From Bacillota bacterium (GTDB lineage Bacteria; Bacillota; Clostridia; Peptostreptococcales; Anaerovoracaceae): a DNA stretch of 12,231 nucleotides. The notes under the pieces were generated by a model that was not told where the DNA came from, did not search any database, and saw only the letters and a list, made by a program, of their open reading frames with translations. Made by a program: the position numbers and the translations under genes. Each line of letters opens with the position of its first letter. The first letter of the stretch is position 1. Shown here piece after piece: positions 6,410-12,231 of this stretch. The stretch covers positions 1 to 12,231 of the forward strand of contig JAEEIC010000223.1 of NCBI GenBank assembly GCA_016281165.1, in the 5' to 3' direction.

Positions 6410-7410
6410 TACTCGAAGCTCGCGCAGGCGAAGGCCGCCATGAGCTTCGCGCAGTCCTCGACGTCGGAGATGGAGACCATCTCATTGGGACTGTGGGTGT
6501 ATCTGCAGGCCATGGAGACTCCTCCCGCGGGGACGCCGTCCAAAGACAGCTGGGCCGCTCCGGCGTCGGTGCCGCCGGCCTTGATGACGTCCATGGCGTA
6601 CTTGATCTTCTTTTCTTTGGCGAGTTCGACCAGCCTCGCCACAACCTCGGGATGGCAGATGACGCTGCGGTCCATGACCTTGATGGCGGCGCCGTCTCCG
6701 GCCTTGCAGCTGCCCACGTGGGGAGCCTTGGGCATGTCGTCGCTGTGGGTGACGTCGCAGGCCAGCATGTAGTCGGGATCGATGGCGAAAGTCGCGACCT
6801 TGGCGCCCCTCAGGCCCAGCTCCTCCTGGGTGCTGAAGACGAACCACAGGTCGTTATCGCTCTCCTTGATCATCTCCATCGCCAGGAGTTGGGCCACGCA
6901 GCCCGCCCTGTCGTCGAGATAGGCGCCCACGGCCATATTGCCCTTCTCGAGCTTTCTGATCGGGGAATCATATACCGCGACGTCGCCTACGCCCACCAGG
7001 GCCATGGCTTCCTCTTTGGTCTTCACGCCCAGGTCGATGTAGAGCTTCTCGATGGTGAGATCCTTGAAATCGCAGTCGCCGTCCTTTTCGACGGTGCCGC
7101 AGACGCCGCCGGGGAACTTTACCGAGGCCGCCAGCAGCCTGAAGGGGTTGATGCCGCCGATGCAGCCGAAGCGCACCTGGCCGCCGTCCTCAAAATAGGT
7201 GACGATGAGGCCCAGGGAATCCATATGGGCGGCGAACATGAGTTTGGCGCCCTTTCCTGCCTTGTGGCAGATGAGATTGCCCAGGGCGTCGGTGCTGCAC
7301 TTGTAACCAAGAGGCTTGACCAGCTTCTCTATGTTCTTTCTGATCTCGGCTTCGCGGCCCGAGGGACCGTAGCTTTCGCAGACCTTCTTCAAAAGTTCAA
7401 AGGTATTCAT
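6409..7410 (-). CDS. M42-family metallo-aminopeptidase, copy 3
   Basis: This 333-residue cytoplasmic enzyme belongs to peptidase family M42 (TET, FrvX/CelM/YsdC-like), di-metal aminopeptidases that usually form tetrahedral 12-mers. All expected ligands are visible: AHMDS (His62, Asp64), YLDDR (Asp166/167), STQEELGLRGA (catalytic Glu196, ligand Glu197), ACDVTHSDD (Asp219) and RYTHSP (His306). The usual Glu after HxD is Ser65, unlike its two neighbours. AGGTDAG at 278-284 is a conserved family turn. It starts at an ATG overlapping the upstream M42 stop (TAATG), with AGGA about five bases before it. It is the third of three consecutive M42 genes and is followed with a one-base overlap by an AEC carrier. 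The Asp219 form and nearby residues may point to a substrate different from copy 2, but specificity is not assignable. Confidence 0.93.
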   Translation of the reverse strand: MNTFELLKKVCESYGPSGREAEIRKNIEKLVKPLGYKCSTDALGNLICHKAGKGAKLMFAAHMDSLGLIVTYFEDGGQVRFGCIGGINPFRLLAASVKFPGGVCGTVEKDGDCDFKDLTIEKLYIDLGVKTKEEAMALVGVGDVAVYDSPIRKLEKGNMAVGAYLDDRAGCVAQLLAMEMIKESDNDLWFVFSTQEELGLRGAKVATFAIDPDYMLACDVTHSDDMPKAPHVGSCKAGDGAAIKVMDRSVICHPEVVARLVELAKEKKIKYAMDVIKAGGTDAGAAQLSLDGVPAGGVSMACRYTHSPNEMVSISDVEDCAKLMAAFACASFE

Positions 7411-8459
7411 TATTTCCTGGCCTTTCCGCCGGCAACGGCTTCAACAAAGAGCTTAACGAGTCTGAACGCGTCGTCGGCGTCCTTCTCGGAGATGACAAGG
7501 GATGCGGTGTGGGCGTAGCGGCAGCAGACGGAGATATTGGCGACCCTCACTCCGCCCCTGCTGGTCTGTATCGCTCCGGCGTCGGTGCCGCCGGCGATCT
7601 TGGTCTTGACCTGCCAGGGGATGCCGTTCTCGTCGGCGAGGGAGGTCAGCAGCCTGAAGAGGCCCTCGTCATAGATGGCGCCGCTGTCCATCATGCTGAT
7701 CACGGGACCCAGGCCCGCGGAGGTGACCCTGGTGTTCTTCGGCTGGGCCGGGACGTCGGCGGAGCTCGCGCCCTCGATTATAAGGGCGATGTCGGGCTGC
7801 TCGGCGTAGGCGGCGCCGTAGGCTCCTCTTAAGCCCACCTCCTCCTGCACGGTGAAGGCGCAGGTGAGATCCATGGGCAGGTCTTCCTCGAGCAGATCGA
7901 GCATGAGGGCGCAGCCGAAGCGGTCGTCTATGGCCTTGGCCTTGATCATGCCGTTGCCGAAGCGCACGAAATCGCTGTGGAAGACGATCTGATCGCCCAA
8001 AGAGACCAGCTTTTCGGCCTGCTCCCTGTTCCTCGCGCCGATGTCGATGTACATCTCGACGTAGTCGGGAGCATGCTTTTCTTCTTCCTTGCTCACCATG
8101 TGGAAGGCCTTGAGGCCTATCACGCCGGGGACCATGTCAGGCCCGATGTAGACCTTGTGGCCCAAAACGACGCGCTTGTCGATGCCTCCTACCGGCACGA
8201 AGCGTATATATCCGTTGTCTTCGATCTTCTTGACCATGAAGCCGACCTCGTCCATGTGGGCGGCGAGCATCAGCCTGGGGAGCTTCTTTCCCGCGGGGGC
8301 CTTGCCCTTCTTGGTCACGATGAGGTTGCCCATCACGTCCTTCCTCACGGTGTCGACGTGGCACTTGTTGACGGCGATGTCGAGGATGACGTCGCAGACC
8401 TCATCCTCATAGCCCGAGATGCCGGGCATCATGCAAAGCTCTTCCATATATTTCAGCAT
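7410..8459 (-). CDS. M42-family metallo-aminopeptidase, copy 2
   Basis: This 349-residue M42 enzyme keeps the complete motif set: AAHMDEVG (His68, Asp70, Glu71), AIDDR (Asp178/179), TVQEEVGLRGA (Glu206, Glu207) and CCRYAHT (His317). At the fourth ligand position it has Glu229 (LIIEGASSADVP), where the two neighbours have Asp; clan MH enzymes can use either residue. It has a clear PDZ-like insertion region, as in the family, and AGGTDAGAIQ at 289-298. It begins inside the upstream M42 gene (7-nt overlap), preceded by GGAGGTG about five to six bases from the ATG, the best ribosome binding site in the window. The next M42 copy starts at its TAATG stop. It probably removes N-terminal residues from peptides in the cytoplasm. 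The paralogues are clearly diverged, so they are unlikely to be redundant. Confidence 0.93.
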   Translation of the reverse strand: MLKYMEELCMMPGISGYEDEVCDVILDIAVNKCHVDTVRKDVMGNLIVTKKGKAPAGKKLPRLMLAAHMDEVGFMVKKIEDNGYIRFVPVGGIDKRVVLGHKVYIGPDMVPGVIGLKAFHMVSKEEEKHAPDYVEMYIDIGARNREQAEKLVSLGDQIVFHSDFVRFGNGMIKAKAIDDRFGCALMLDLLEEDLPMDLTCAFTVQEEVGLRGAYGAAYAEQPDIALIIEGASSADVPAQPKNTRVTSAGLGPVISMMDSGAIYDEGLFRLLTSLADENGIPWQVKTKIAGGTDAGAIQTSRGGVRVANISVCCRYAHTASLVISEKDADDAFRLVKLFVEAVAGGKARK

Positions 8460-9496
8460 GAGAGCACCTCCTCTCCGGGATCGACGGCGAATTCGGCGAG
8501 TATCTCGCCGAGGAGCTCCATGTCTCTTATGCTGCCCAGCTCAAGCGGGGTGTGCATGTAGCGCAGGGGCAGGGACACGGTCTCGACGGCGACTCCGTCT
8601 CTGATGATCTGGATGCCCGCGGCGTCGGTGCCGCCGGCTCTGGGCTGCACGGCCATCTGGAAGGGTATGCGGTGTTCCTTGCCTACCCTTCTGAGGCTCC
8701 TGGTGACGGCGGGGCAGGCTCCGGGGCCCATGGTGATGACGGGGCCTTCAGCCAGCTCGCTGACGTTGTTCTGCGGCTTCACGTCCGGGGTCCAGGCGTG
8801 GCAGACGTCGACGGCGATGCAGACGTCGGGGTCGATGCCGTAGGCCGCGGGGATCGCTCCTCTGTAGCCCAGCTCCTCGCAGGCGCTGCCCACGATGTAG
8901 ACGTCCCAGGGGAGCTTCCTGTCCTTGAGCAGCTCGGCGGTGAGGCAGAGGCTCACGAAGCAGGCACGGTCATCCATTGACTTGCTGACCACGGTGTCGT
9001 CGCCCATGGTGAAAAGAGAGGTCCTGAAGCTTACCGGAGTCCCGACGGGGACCATTTCCACGGCCTGCTCCTGGGTGAGGCCCACGTCTATGCGCAGATC
9101 CTCCATGGGGATGGATTCGTTTCTCTGGGCTTCGGTGAGCACGTGGGGGGCTACCGTCCCCACCACACCGAAGAGAGGAGGATCGGTCAGCACGGTGAGC
9201 TCCCTGGAGGGAAGCATGCGCCTGTCGACTCCCCCGACGTTGGTGAAGCGAAGCTGACCTTCGTCGTAGCCGGTGACCATAAGACCGATCTCGTCTATGT
9301 GGGCGACCAGCATGAGCTTCTTCGCGTTCTTTTTGCCGCAGCGGATGACGCCTATCGCGTTGTTCATGTGATTGACGTAGACCTCATCCACGTAGGGCTC
9401 GAGTATCTGCGCCGCCTTGTCGGCGACCCTGTGCTCGAAGCCCGACGGCGCTGTCGATTCGCAGAGCAGCCTGAGACTTTCGATTATGTCCATCAT
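8453..9496 (-). CDS. M42-family metallo-aminopeptidase, copy 1
   Basis: This 347-residue protein is the first of three M42 aminopeptidases in a row. Motifs in order are VAHIDEIG (His66, Asp68, Glu69), MDDR (Asp175/176), SACEELGYRGA (Glu207, Glu208), AVDVCHAW (Asp230) and LRYMHTP (His315), so the metal site is intact. CEELG in place of the QEELG/QEEVG of the other copies, and the longer C-terminal tail, distinguish it. Two consecutive ATGs occur; AAGGGAG lies about three bases before the first (9496) and six before the second (9493), so the true start may be Met2. It follows the nucleotidyltransferase-like gene by 21 nt with no terminator between. M42 enzymes in this group are typically cytoplasmic and act on short peptides; PepA-like glutamyl or broad aminopeptidase activity is possible. 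Confidence 0.92.
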   Translation of the reverse strand: MMDIIESLRLLCESTAPSGFEHRVADKAAQILEPYVDEVYVNHMNNAIGVIRCGKKNAKKLMLVAHIDEIGLMVTGYDEGQLRFTNVGGVDRRMLPSRELTVLTDPPLFGVVGTVAPHVLTEAQRNESIPMEDLRIDVGLTQEQAVEMVPVGTPVSFRTSLFTMGDDTVVSKSMDDRACFVSLCLTAELLKDRKLPWDVYIVGSACEELGYRGAIPAAYGIDPDVCIAVDVCHAWTPDVKPQNNVSELAEGPVITMGPGACPAVTRSLRRVGKEHRIPFQMAVQPRAGGTDAAGIQIIRDGVAVETVSLPLRYMHTPLELGSIRDMELLGEILAEFAVDPGEEVLSC

Positions 9497-9517
9497 AATC
9501 TCCCTTCTTTAAATGAT

Positions 9518-10441
9518 CTATTGCCAGAGCTTTTCGGGGTATATCCCCTGCTCCTTCTTAGCCGCCATGGCCCTGGTGACCAGGTCCCTGTCCTCCCTGT
9601 AGGTGACGCCGAACCACTTGTCGTGCGCGGGCAGGACCCTGACTACGGCCTTGCCCTCGCTCACCAGGTCGCTGGTCACGAGGGGGATGTAGAACTCGCC
9701 CTTCACGGGGTTCGTCTCGATGATGTTCTCAAGAGCCTTGGGGAAGCGCTCCTTGAGCTCGGTGATTATCGAGGGGGTGAAGCCGAAGAAGTTCATGGAG
9801 ACCGGGGTGCCGAAGGGCAGCTTGGTAAAGGTGGCGCCTCCGTCCTCGGAGAAGGCGGGAAGGCCCTCGTACCAGGCCACGCAGGTGCGCTCGTCTATCT
9901 TGACCAGGCGGTCGTACTCGTCCTTTACGCATATGCCCCTGGCCACACTGCCGTTCTCGCTGAGGGTGTTCTCTATCATGTAGCCCGCCATGCAGTACTG
10001 ATACTTGTCGGTGTCCTCGAGGCCGTCCAGATAGTCGTACATGACCTTGAAGACCCCGGGCCCGTAGTAGTCGTCGGCGTTGATGACGGCGAAGGGGCTG
10101 TCGATGAGGTCGCGGGCCGCCAGTATGGCGTGGCCGGTGCCCCAGGGCTTTACCCTGCCCTCGGGGATCCTGAAGCCCTCGGGGATGTCGTTCATGTCCT
10201 GATAGGCGTAGAGGATGTTCATGCCCTTAGCGGCTCCTCTGTCCATGATGGCCTTGAAATCTTCTTCGATCTCGTGCTTTATGATGCAGATCGCGGTCTC
10301 AAAGCCCGCTCTTTTCGCGTCGTAGAGGGAAAAATCGATTATGAGCTCCCCTCCGGGCCCGATGGGGTCCATCTGCTTGAGTCCCCCGTAGCGGCTGCCC
10401 ATGCCGGCGGCCATAACTACAAGTACCGGTTTATTTTTCAT
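9518..10441 (-). CDS. Sugar-nucleotidyltransferase-like protein (GT-A fold NTP transferase)
   Basis: This 307-residue protein starts with the nucleotidyltransferase signature AAGMGSRYGGLKQ (11-23), the GxGxR-x(n)-K loop that binds the NTP. PWGTGHA (99-105) and NADDYYG (121-127) follow; the Asp pair probably binds Mg2+. Such proteins join an NTP to a sugar-1-phosphate or similar phospho-substrate, releasing pyrophosphate. YIPLVTSDLV (251-260) and DKWFGVT (274-280) form a conserved-looking C-terminal part. The subgroup is generally annotated simply as a nucleotidyltransferase; the sugar or alcohol phosphate is not clear, and UTP-glucose-type activity is only one option. AGGAGG lies nine bases before the ATG, inside the end of the chorismate mutase gene, which it overlaps by 11 nt. 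Its place beside peptidases and a chorismate mutase is unexplained. Confidence 0.85.
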   Translation of the reverse strand: MKNKPVLVVMAAGMGSRYGGLKQMDPIGPGGELIIDFSLYDAKRAGFETAICIIKHEIEEDFKAIMDRGAAKGMNILYAYQDMNDIPEGFRIPEGRVKPWGTGHAILAARDLIDSPFAVINADDYYGPGVFKVMYDYLDGLEDTDKYQYCMAGYMIENTLSENGSVARGICVKDEYDRLVKIDERTCVAWYEGLPAFSEDGGATFTKLPFGTPVSMNFFGFTPSIITELKERFPKALENIIETNPVKGEFYIPLVTSDLVSEGKAVVRVLPAHDKWFGVTYREDRDLVTRAMAAKKEQGIYPEKLWQ

Positions 10442-10712
10442 TTTTTTCGGCCTCCTGTCTGACCTTATCCTGAAGCGCCCTGGACTGGGCGAAGAGACAC
10501 TTGAAGAGCTCTTCGGCGTAGGGGGCGAGCTCCCCCGCCTGCGCCCTTCTCTTTTCGAGGATCTGCTCTTCCCTGCGCGGATCCCGCGTGGGAAGGCCTT
10601 CCCGTTCCTTCAGCCGCGCTATCTCAAGGCTTATCTCCATGCGCCTTTTGAATAGTGACAGCAGCTGTCCGTCGACTTCGTCGATCTCTTTTCTGCGATC
10701 GTTAAGATCCAT
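10431..10712 (-). CDS. Chorismate mutase, AroQ type, stand-alone
   Basis: This 93-residue all-helical protein matches the AroQ chorismate mutase domain, which turns chorismate into prephenate, the branch point to phenylalanine and tyrosine. Compared with the E. coli P-protein domain, the active-site set is present: Arg7 (for Arg11), Arg23/Arg24 (for Arg28), Lys35 (for Lys39), Asp44 (for Asp48), Arg47-Glu48 (for Arg51-Glu52), and Ser77 and Gln81 (for Ser84 and Gln88, same four-residue spacing). There is no fused dehydratase, dehydrogenase or regulatory domain. It follows the PatB-like gene by 62 nt and its last 11 nt overlap the nucleotidyltransferase gene. Its own ribosome binding site is weak (AAAGAAAC before the ATG). 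No other shikimate-pathway gene is in the window. Confidence 0.9.
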   Translation of the reverse strand: MDLNDRRKEIDEVDGQLLSLFKRRMEISLEIARLKEREGLPTRDPRREEQILEKRRAQAGELAPYAEELFKCLFAQSRALQDKVRQEAEKNEK

Positions 10713-10774
10713 GTTTCTTTATTTTTTCGCTTTCGCGTTCTGTCCTGTGTACGTGAGCTCTCATATGGCCGGCC

Positions 10775-11938
10775 CTACAGCGGCAGGTTCTCGAGTATGG
10801 CTTTGCAGGCCGCCTCGACGTAGCTCCTCGAGGTCGCCAGGTTCATCCTCACGAAGCGGGCGTACTGATCTCCGCCGAACCAGGCGCCGTAGTCGAAGGC
10901 GATGCCGCACTTGTTCTCGCAGAAATCGCGGACCTCCTCCTGGGTCTTGAAGTAAGCGCCCAGGTCTATCCACAGCAGGTAGGTGCCCTCGAGCTCGGCG
11001 GTCTTGACCTTGGGAGCCCTCTTGGCGAAGGTGTCTCTCACGTAGAGGTAATTGCCCCAGATGACGTCGCGGACCTCGTCGAACCACTCGCGTCCCTGCC
11101 CGAAGGCCGCGGCGCTGGCGACGTAGCCGAGTATATTGCCGCCGGTGGTGTGCAGGCGCTGCTGGAAGTCCTTGTAGCGGGCCCTCAGCTCGTCGTCGGG
11201 GATGATGATGTAGGAGTTCTGCAGGCCGGCGAGGTTGAAGCTCTTGCTGGCCGCGCACATGGTGATGAGTATGTCGTCGTAGTCGCCGAGGGTGGCGGTG
11301 GGGATGTGCTTGTGGCCTTCCCACTCGAAGTCGGCGTGGATCTCGTCGGATACCACGTAGACGCCGTGCTTTTTGCAGACGTCCATCATGCCGCGTAGCT
11401 CGTCCGCGGTCCAGATCTTGCCCACCGGGTTGTGGGGGGAGCTCATGAGGAAGAGCTTCACGTCGTTGTCCGAGATGGTCTTCTCGAACTTCTCAAGGTC
11501 GAGGGTGTAGGTCATGCCATCCCTGTCCATGTCGCACATGACGAGCTTTCTGTCGTTGGTGGTGGCGGCGTCCTGCATGGGATAATAGCAGGGAGTCACG
11601 GTCATGACCGCGTCGCCGGGCCTGGTGAGCATCAGGACGACCATGTTGAAGGCCGCTACGATGCCGCAGCCGAAGCATATCCAGTCTCTTTTGACCTCAT
11701 AGCCGTGGTACTTCTTCTCCCACGCGATGAAGTTCTCGTAATATTCTTCGGGCGGGATGGAATATCCCAGGGGATACTTGTCGATATGGGCCTTGAGAGC
11801 CTCCTTTATGGGCTCCGCCAGCTCGAAATCCATGTCGGCTATCCACATGGCGATCAGGTCGTCGCTGCCGAAGCGCGACCACATGCCGTCCCACTTTCTG
11901 CTTCCCGTTCCTTTTCTCTCAACGTATTTTACGCTCAT
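10775..11938 (-). CDS. MalY/PatB-family PLP-dependent C-S lyase/aminotransferase
   Basis: This 387-residue fold-type I PLP enzyme is of the MalY/PatB group (cystathionine beta-lyases and related aminotransferases). Motifs are WIADMDF (32-38) near the N-terminus, SPHNPVG (167-173), DEIHADF (198-204, cofactor-binding Asp198) and SKSFNLAG (231-238) with the PLP lysine at 232. Length is normal for the family (about 390). The ATG at 11938 is chosen because AGGAGG lies five bases upstream; longer in-frame versions add an Arg/Pro-rich stretch read from the leader and unlike the family. Likely activity is cleavage of cystathionine or cysteine conjugates, or transamination; with a chorismate mutase next door, an aromatic aminotransferase role is conceivable but unproven. 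It is the first gene of a likely ten-gene run, under a strong promoter at 12123-12151 with a leader of about 178 nt. Confidence 0.92.
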   Translation of the reverse strand: MSVKYVERKGTGSRKWDGMWSRFGSDDLIAMWIADMDFELAEPIKEALKAHIDKYPLGYSIPPEEYYENFIAWEKKYHGYEVKRDWICFGCGIVAAFNMVVLMLTRPGDAVMTVTPCYYPMQDAATTNDRKLVMCDMDRDGMTYTLDLEKFEKTISDNDVKLFLMSSPHNPVGKIWTADELRGMMDVCKKHGVYVVSDEIHADFEWEGHKHIPTATLGDYDDILITMCAASKSFNLAGLQNSYIIIPDDELRARYKDFQQRLHTTGGNILGYVASAAAFGQGREWFDEVRDVIWGNYLYVRDTFAKRAPKVKTAELEGTYLLWIDLGAYFKTQEEVRDFCENKCGIAFDYGAWFGGDQYARFVRMNLATSRSYVEAACKAILENLPL

Positions 11939-12122
11939 TGATTCCTCCTTTATTTCCACCGGCCCCGTGCCGGATCGTGTTCCTGACTTTCGCGGACTGC
12001 CCGGCGCGCGGGCGGGCATCTTTCGCGGGCGGGCTGCCATAAACGCCTGTGTCTTCCGCCGCCCCGCCTTATCCGCGGCCGGGCGCGGACACGGCGATGG
12101 TCCCTGCGCGCGATTTCATAAT
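11939..12122 (-). promoter_or_regulatory. Long GC-rich 5' leader of the PatB-like operon
   Basis: If transcription starts near 12116, about 178 nt of untranslated RNA precede the PatB-like ATG. Near its 3' end CCGGC-ACGGG-GCCGG (11973-11959) forms a small hairpin just before AAAGGAGGAATCA. Further up, the 11-nt unit CGCGGGCGGGC occurs twice (12007-12017 and 12024-12034, 17-nt period, as read on the plus strand). A short frame starting ATGAAATCG (from 12119, 16 codons to TAA at 12069) begins about at the predicted transcript start. No known riboswitch class is recognised. Confidence 0.4.
12007..12034. repeat. Direct repeat CGCGGGCGGGC, two copies
   Basis: Two exact 11-nt copies (12007-12017, 12024-12034) are separated by ATCTTT, giving a 17-nt period, inside the inferred leader of the PatB-like gene. 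It may be a binding site or a replication-slippage remnant; GC-rich composition makes chance plausible. Confidence 0.5.
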
Positions 12123-12151
12123 ATTTTATCAAAACAGCCCTGAATTATCAA
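12123..12151 (-). promoter_or_regulatory. Sigma70-type promoter for the PatB-like/peptidase operon
   Basis: On the minus strand, TTGATA (12151-12146) and TAAAAT (12128-12123) are separated by exactly 17 bp in an AT-rich island within GC-rich sequence. The predicted start is near 12116. No other convincing promoter is seen between here and the M20 dipeptidase gene, so this may drive the whole ten-gene run. Confidence 0.7.
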
Positions 12152-12167
12152 GTGAAGAGGGCTTCAC
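12152..12167. promoter_or_regulatory. Inverted repeat directly upstream of the -35 box; possible operator
   Basis: GTGAAG (12152-12157) and CTTCAC (12162-12167) are perfect 6-nt arms around a 4-nt spacer. The repeat abuts the -35 box of the PatB-like promoter, where activators or repressors commonly bind. A terminator for a gene to the right is less likely, as no T-run follows on either strand. The remaining 64 nt to the right edge contain no recognisable gene. Confidence 0.4.
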
Positions 12168-12231
12168 ATAAGGGCCGGGAAGGCAGGAGGAGGAAGCTAA
12201 ACACGCATACGCGCAGGAGATCCTCAAGTGA

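Noticed and set aside
6493..7518. Plus-strand open frame of 341 codons opposite M42 copies 2 and 3
   Set aside because: It mirrors confidently assigned M42 genes and shows no family motif; GC-rich coding DNA often leaves the opposite strand open.
9143..10462. Long plus-strand open frame of 439 codons opposite the nucleotidyltransferase and an M42 gene
   Set aside because: It is antisense to two genes with complete motifs; its translation is His/Asp/Gly/Val-rich without any domain, as expected from the complement of GC-rich codons.
10713..10774. Possible terminator or promoter between the PatB-like gene and the chorismate mutase gene
   Set aside because: CGC-GAAA-GCG is only a 3-bp stem followed by an A-run on the minus strand, and no -35/-10 pair is convincing.
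11939..12040. N-terminal extension of the PatB-like protein to 421 residues
   Set aside because: The added 34 residues are Arg/Pro-rich and unlike the family; AGGAGG lies directly before the ATG at 11938.
11950..12132. 60-codon minus-strand frame upstream of the PatB-like gene
   Set aside because: It would need a TTG start overlapping the predicted promoter, has no ribosome binding site, and translates into Arg-rich low-complexity sequence.
1..12231. CRISPR array, tRNA, rRNA, insertion sequence, phage or defence genes
   Set aside because: No regularly spaced repeats, cloverleaf-like sequence, transposase, integrase or defence motif was seen on either strand by eye.

Overview
The window is a GC-rich bacterial segment (about 60 % by eye) in which all thirteen convincing genes lie on the minus strand, so they read from right to left. 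Purine-rich ribosome binding sites (AGGAGG and close variants), tight gene packing and the gene content (three M42 aminopeptidases, a stand-alone AroQ chorismate mutase, a MalY/PatB enzyme, AEC carriers) suggest an anaerobic, amino-acid- or peptide-using member of the Bacillota, probably Clostridia. This is inference; no rRNA or other marker gene is present to prove it.

Right to left, a strong sigma70-type promoter (TTGATA-N17-TAAAAT, about 12123-12151) stands before a long GC-rich leader and a MalY/PatB-type PLP enzyme (11938-10775). A run of closely spaced or overlapping genes follows: chorismate mutase (10712-10431), a sugar-nucleotidyltransferase-like protein (10441-9518), three consecutive M42 metallo-aminopeptidases (9496-8453, 8459-7410, 7410-6409), two tandem AEC-family transporters (6409-5435, 5403-4429), a 68-residue small protein (4396-4190) and an M20 dipeptidase (4176-2809). 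All gaps are 62 nt or less and several genes overlap (TAATG or 7 to 11 nt), so these ten genes could be one transcript. The theme is cytoplasmic breakdown of peptides to amino acids and export or exchange of an organic or amino acid, with a PLP enzyme and a chorismate mutase at the front.

After an 85-nt gap carrying a palindrome comes a zinc-ribbon membrane protein (2723-1869). Another promoter region (TTGCGA-N17-TATAAT at 1811-1839) with a 9-nt inverted repeat and a leader hairpin precedes a lipid pair: a PlsC-like acyltransferase with an altered catalytic motif (1744-953) overlapping a PAP2/IPC-synthase-like phosphatase (972-286). A 12-bp hairpin with a T-run at 141-170 probably ends this unit and may also serve something to its left.

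I found no CRISPR array, mobile element, tRNA, rRNA, toxin or recognisable defence gene. The content is mostly ordinary metabolism. The points most worth a second look are the three divergent M42 paralogues in one operon (possible hetero-oligomeric TET-like particle), the acyltransferase lacking the Asp of HX4D, the orphan small protein, and the structured promoter and leader regions.
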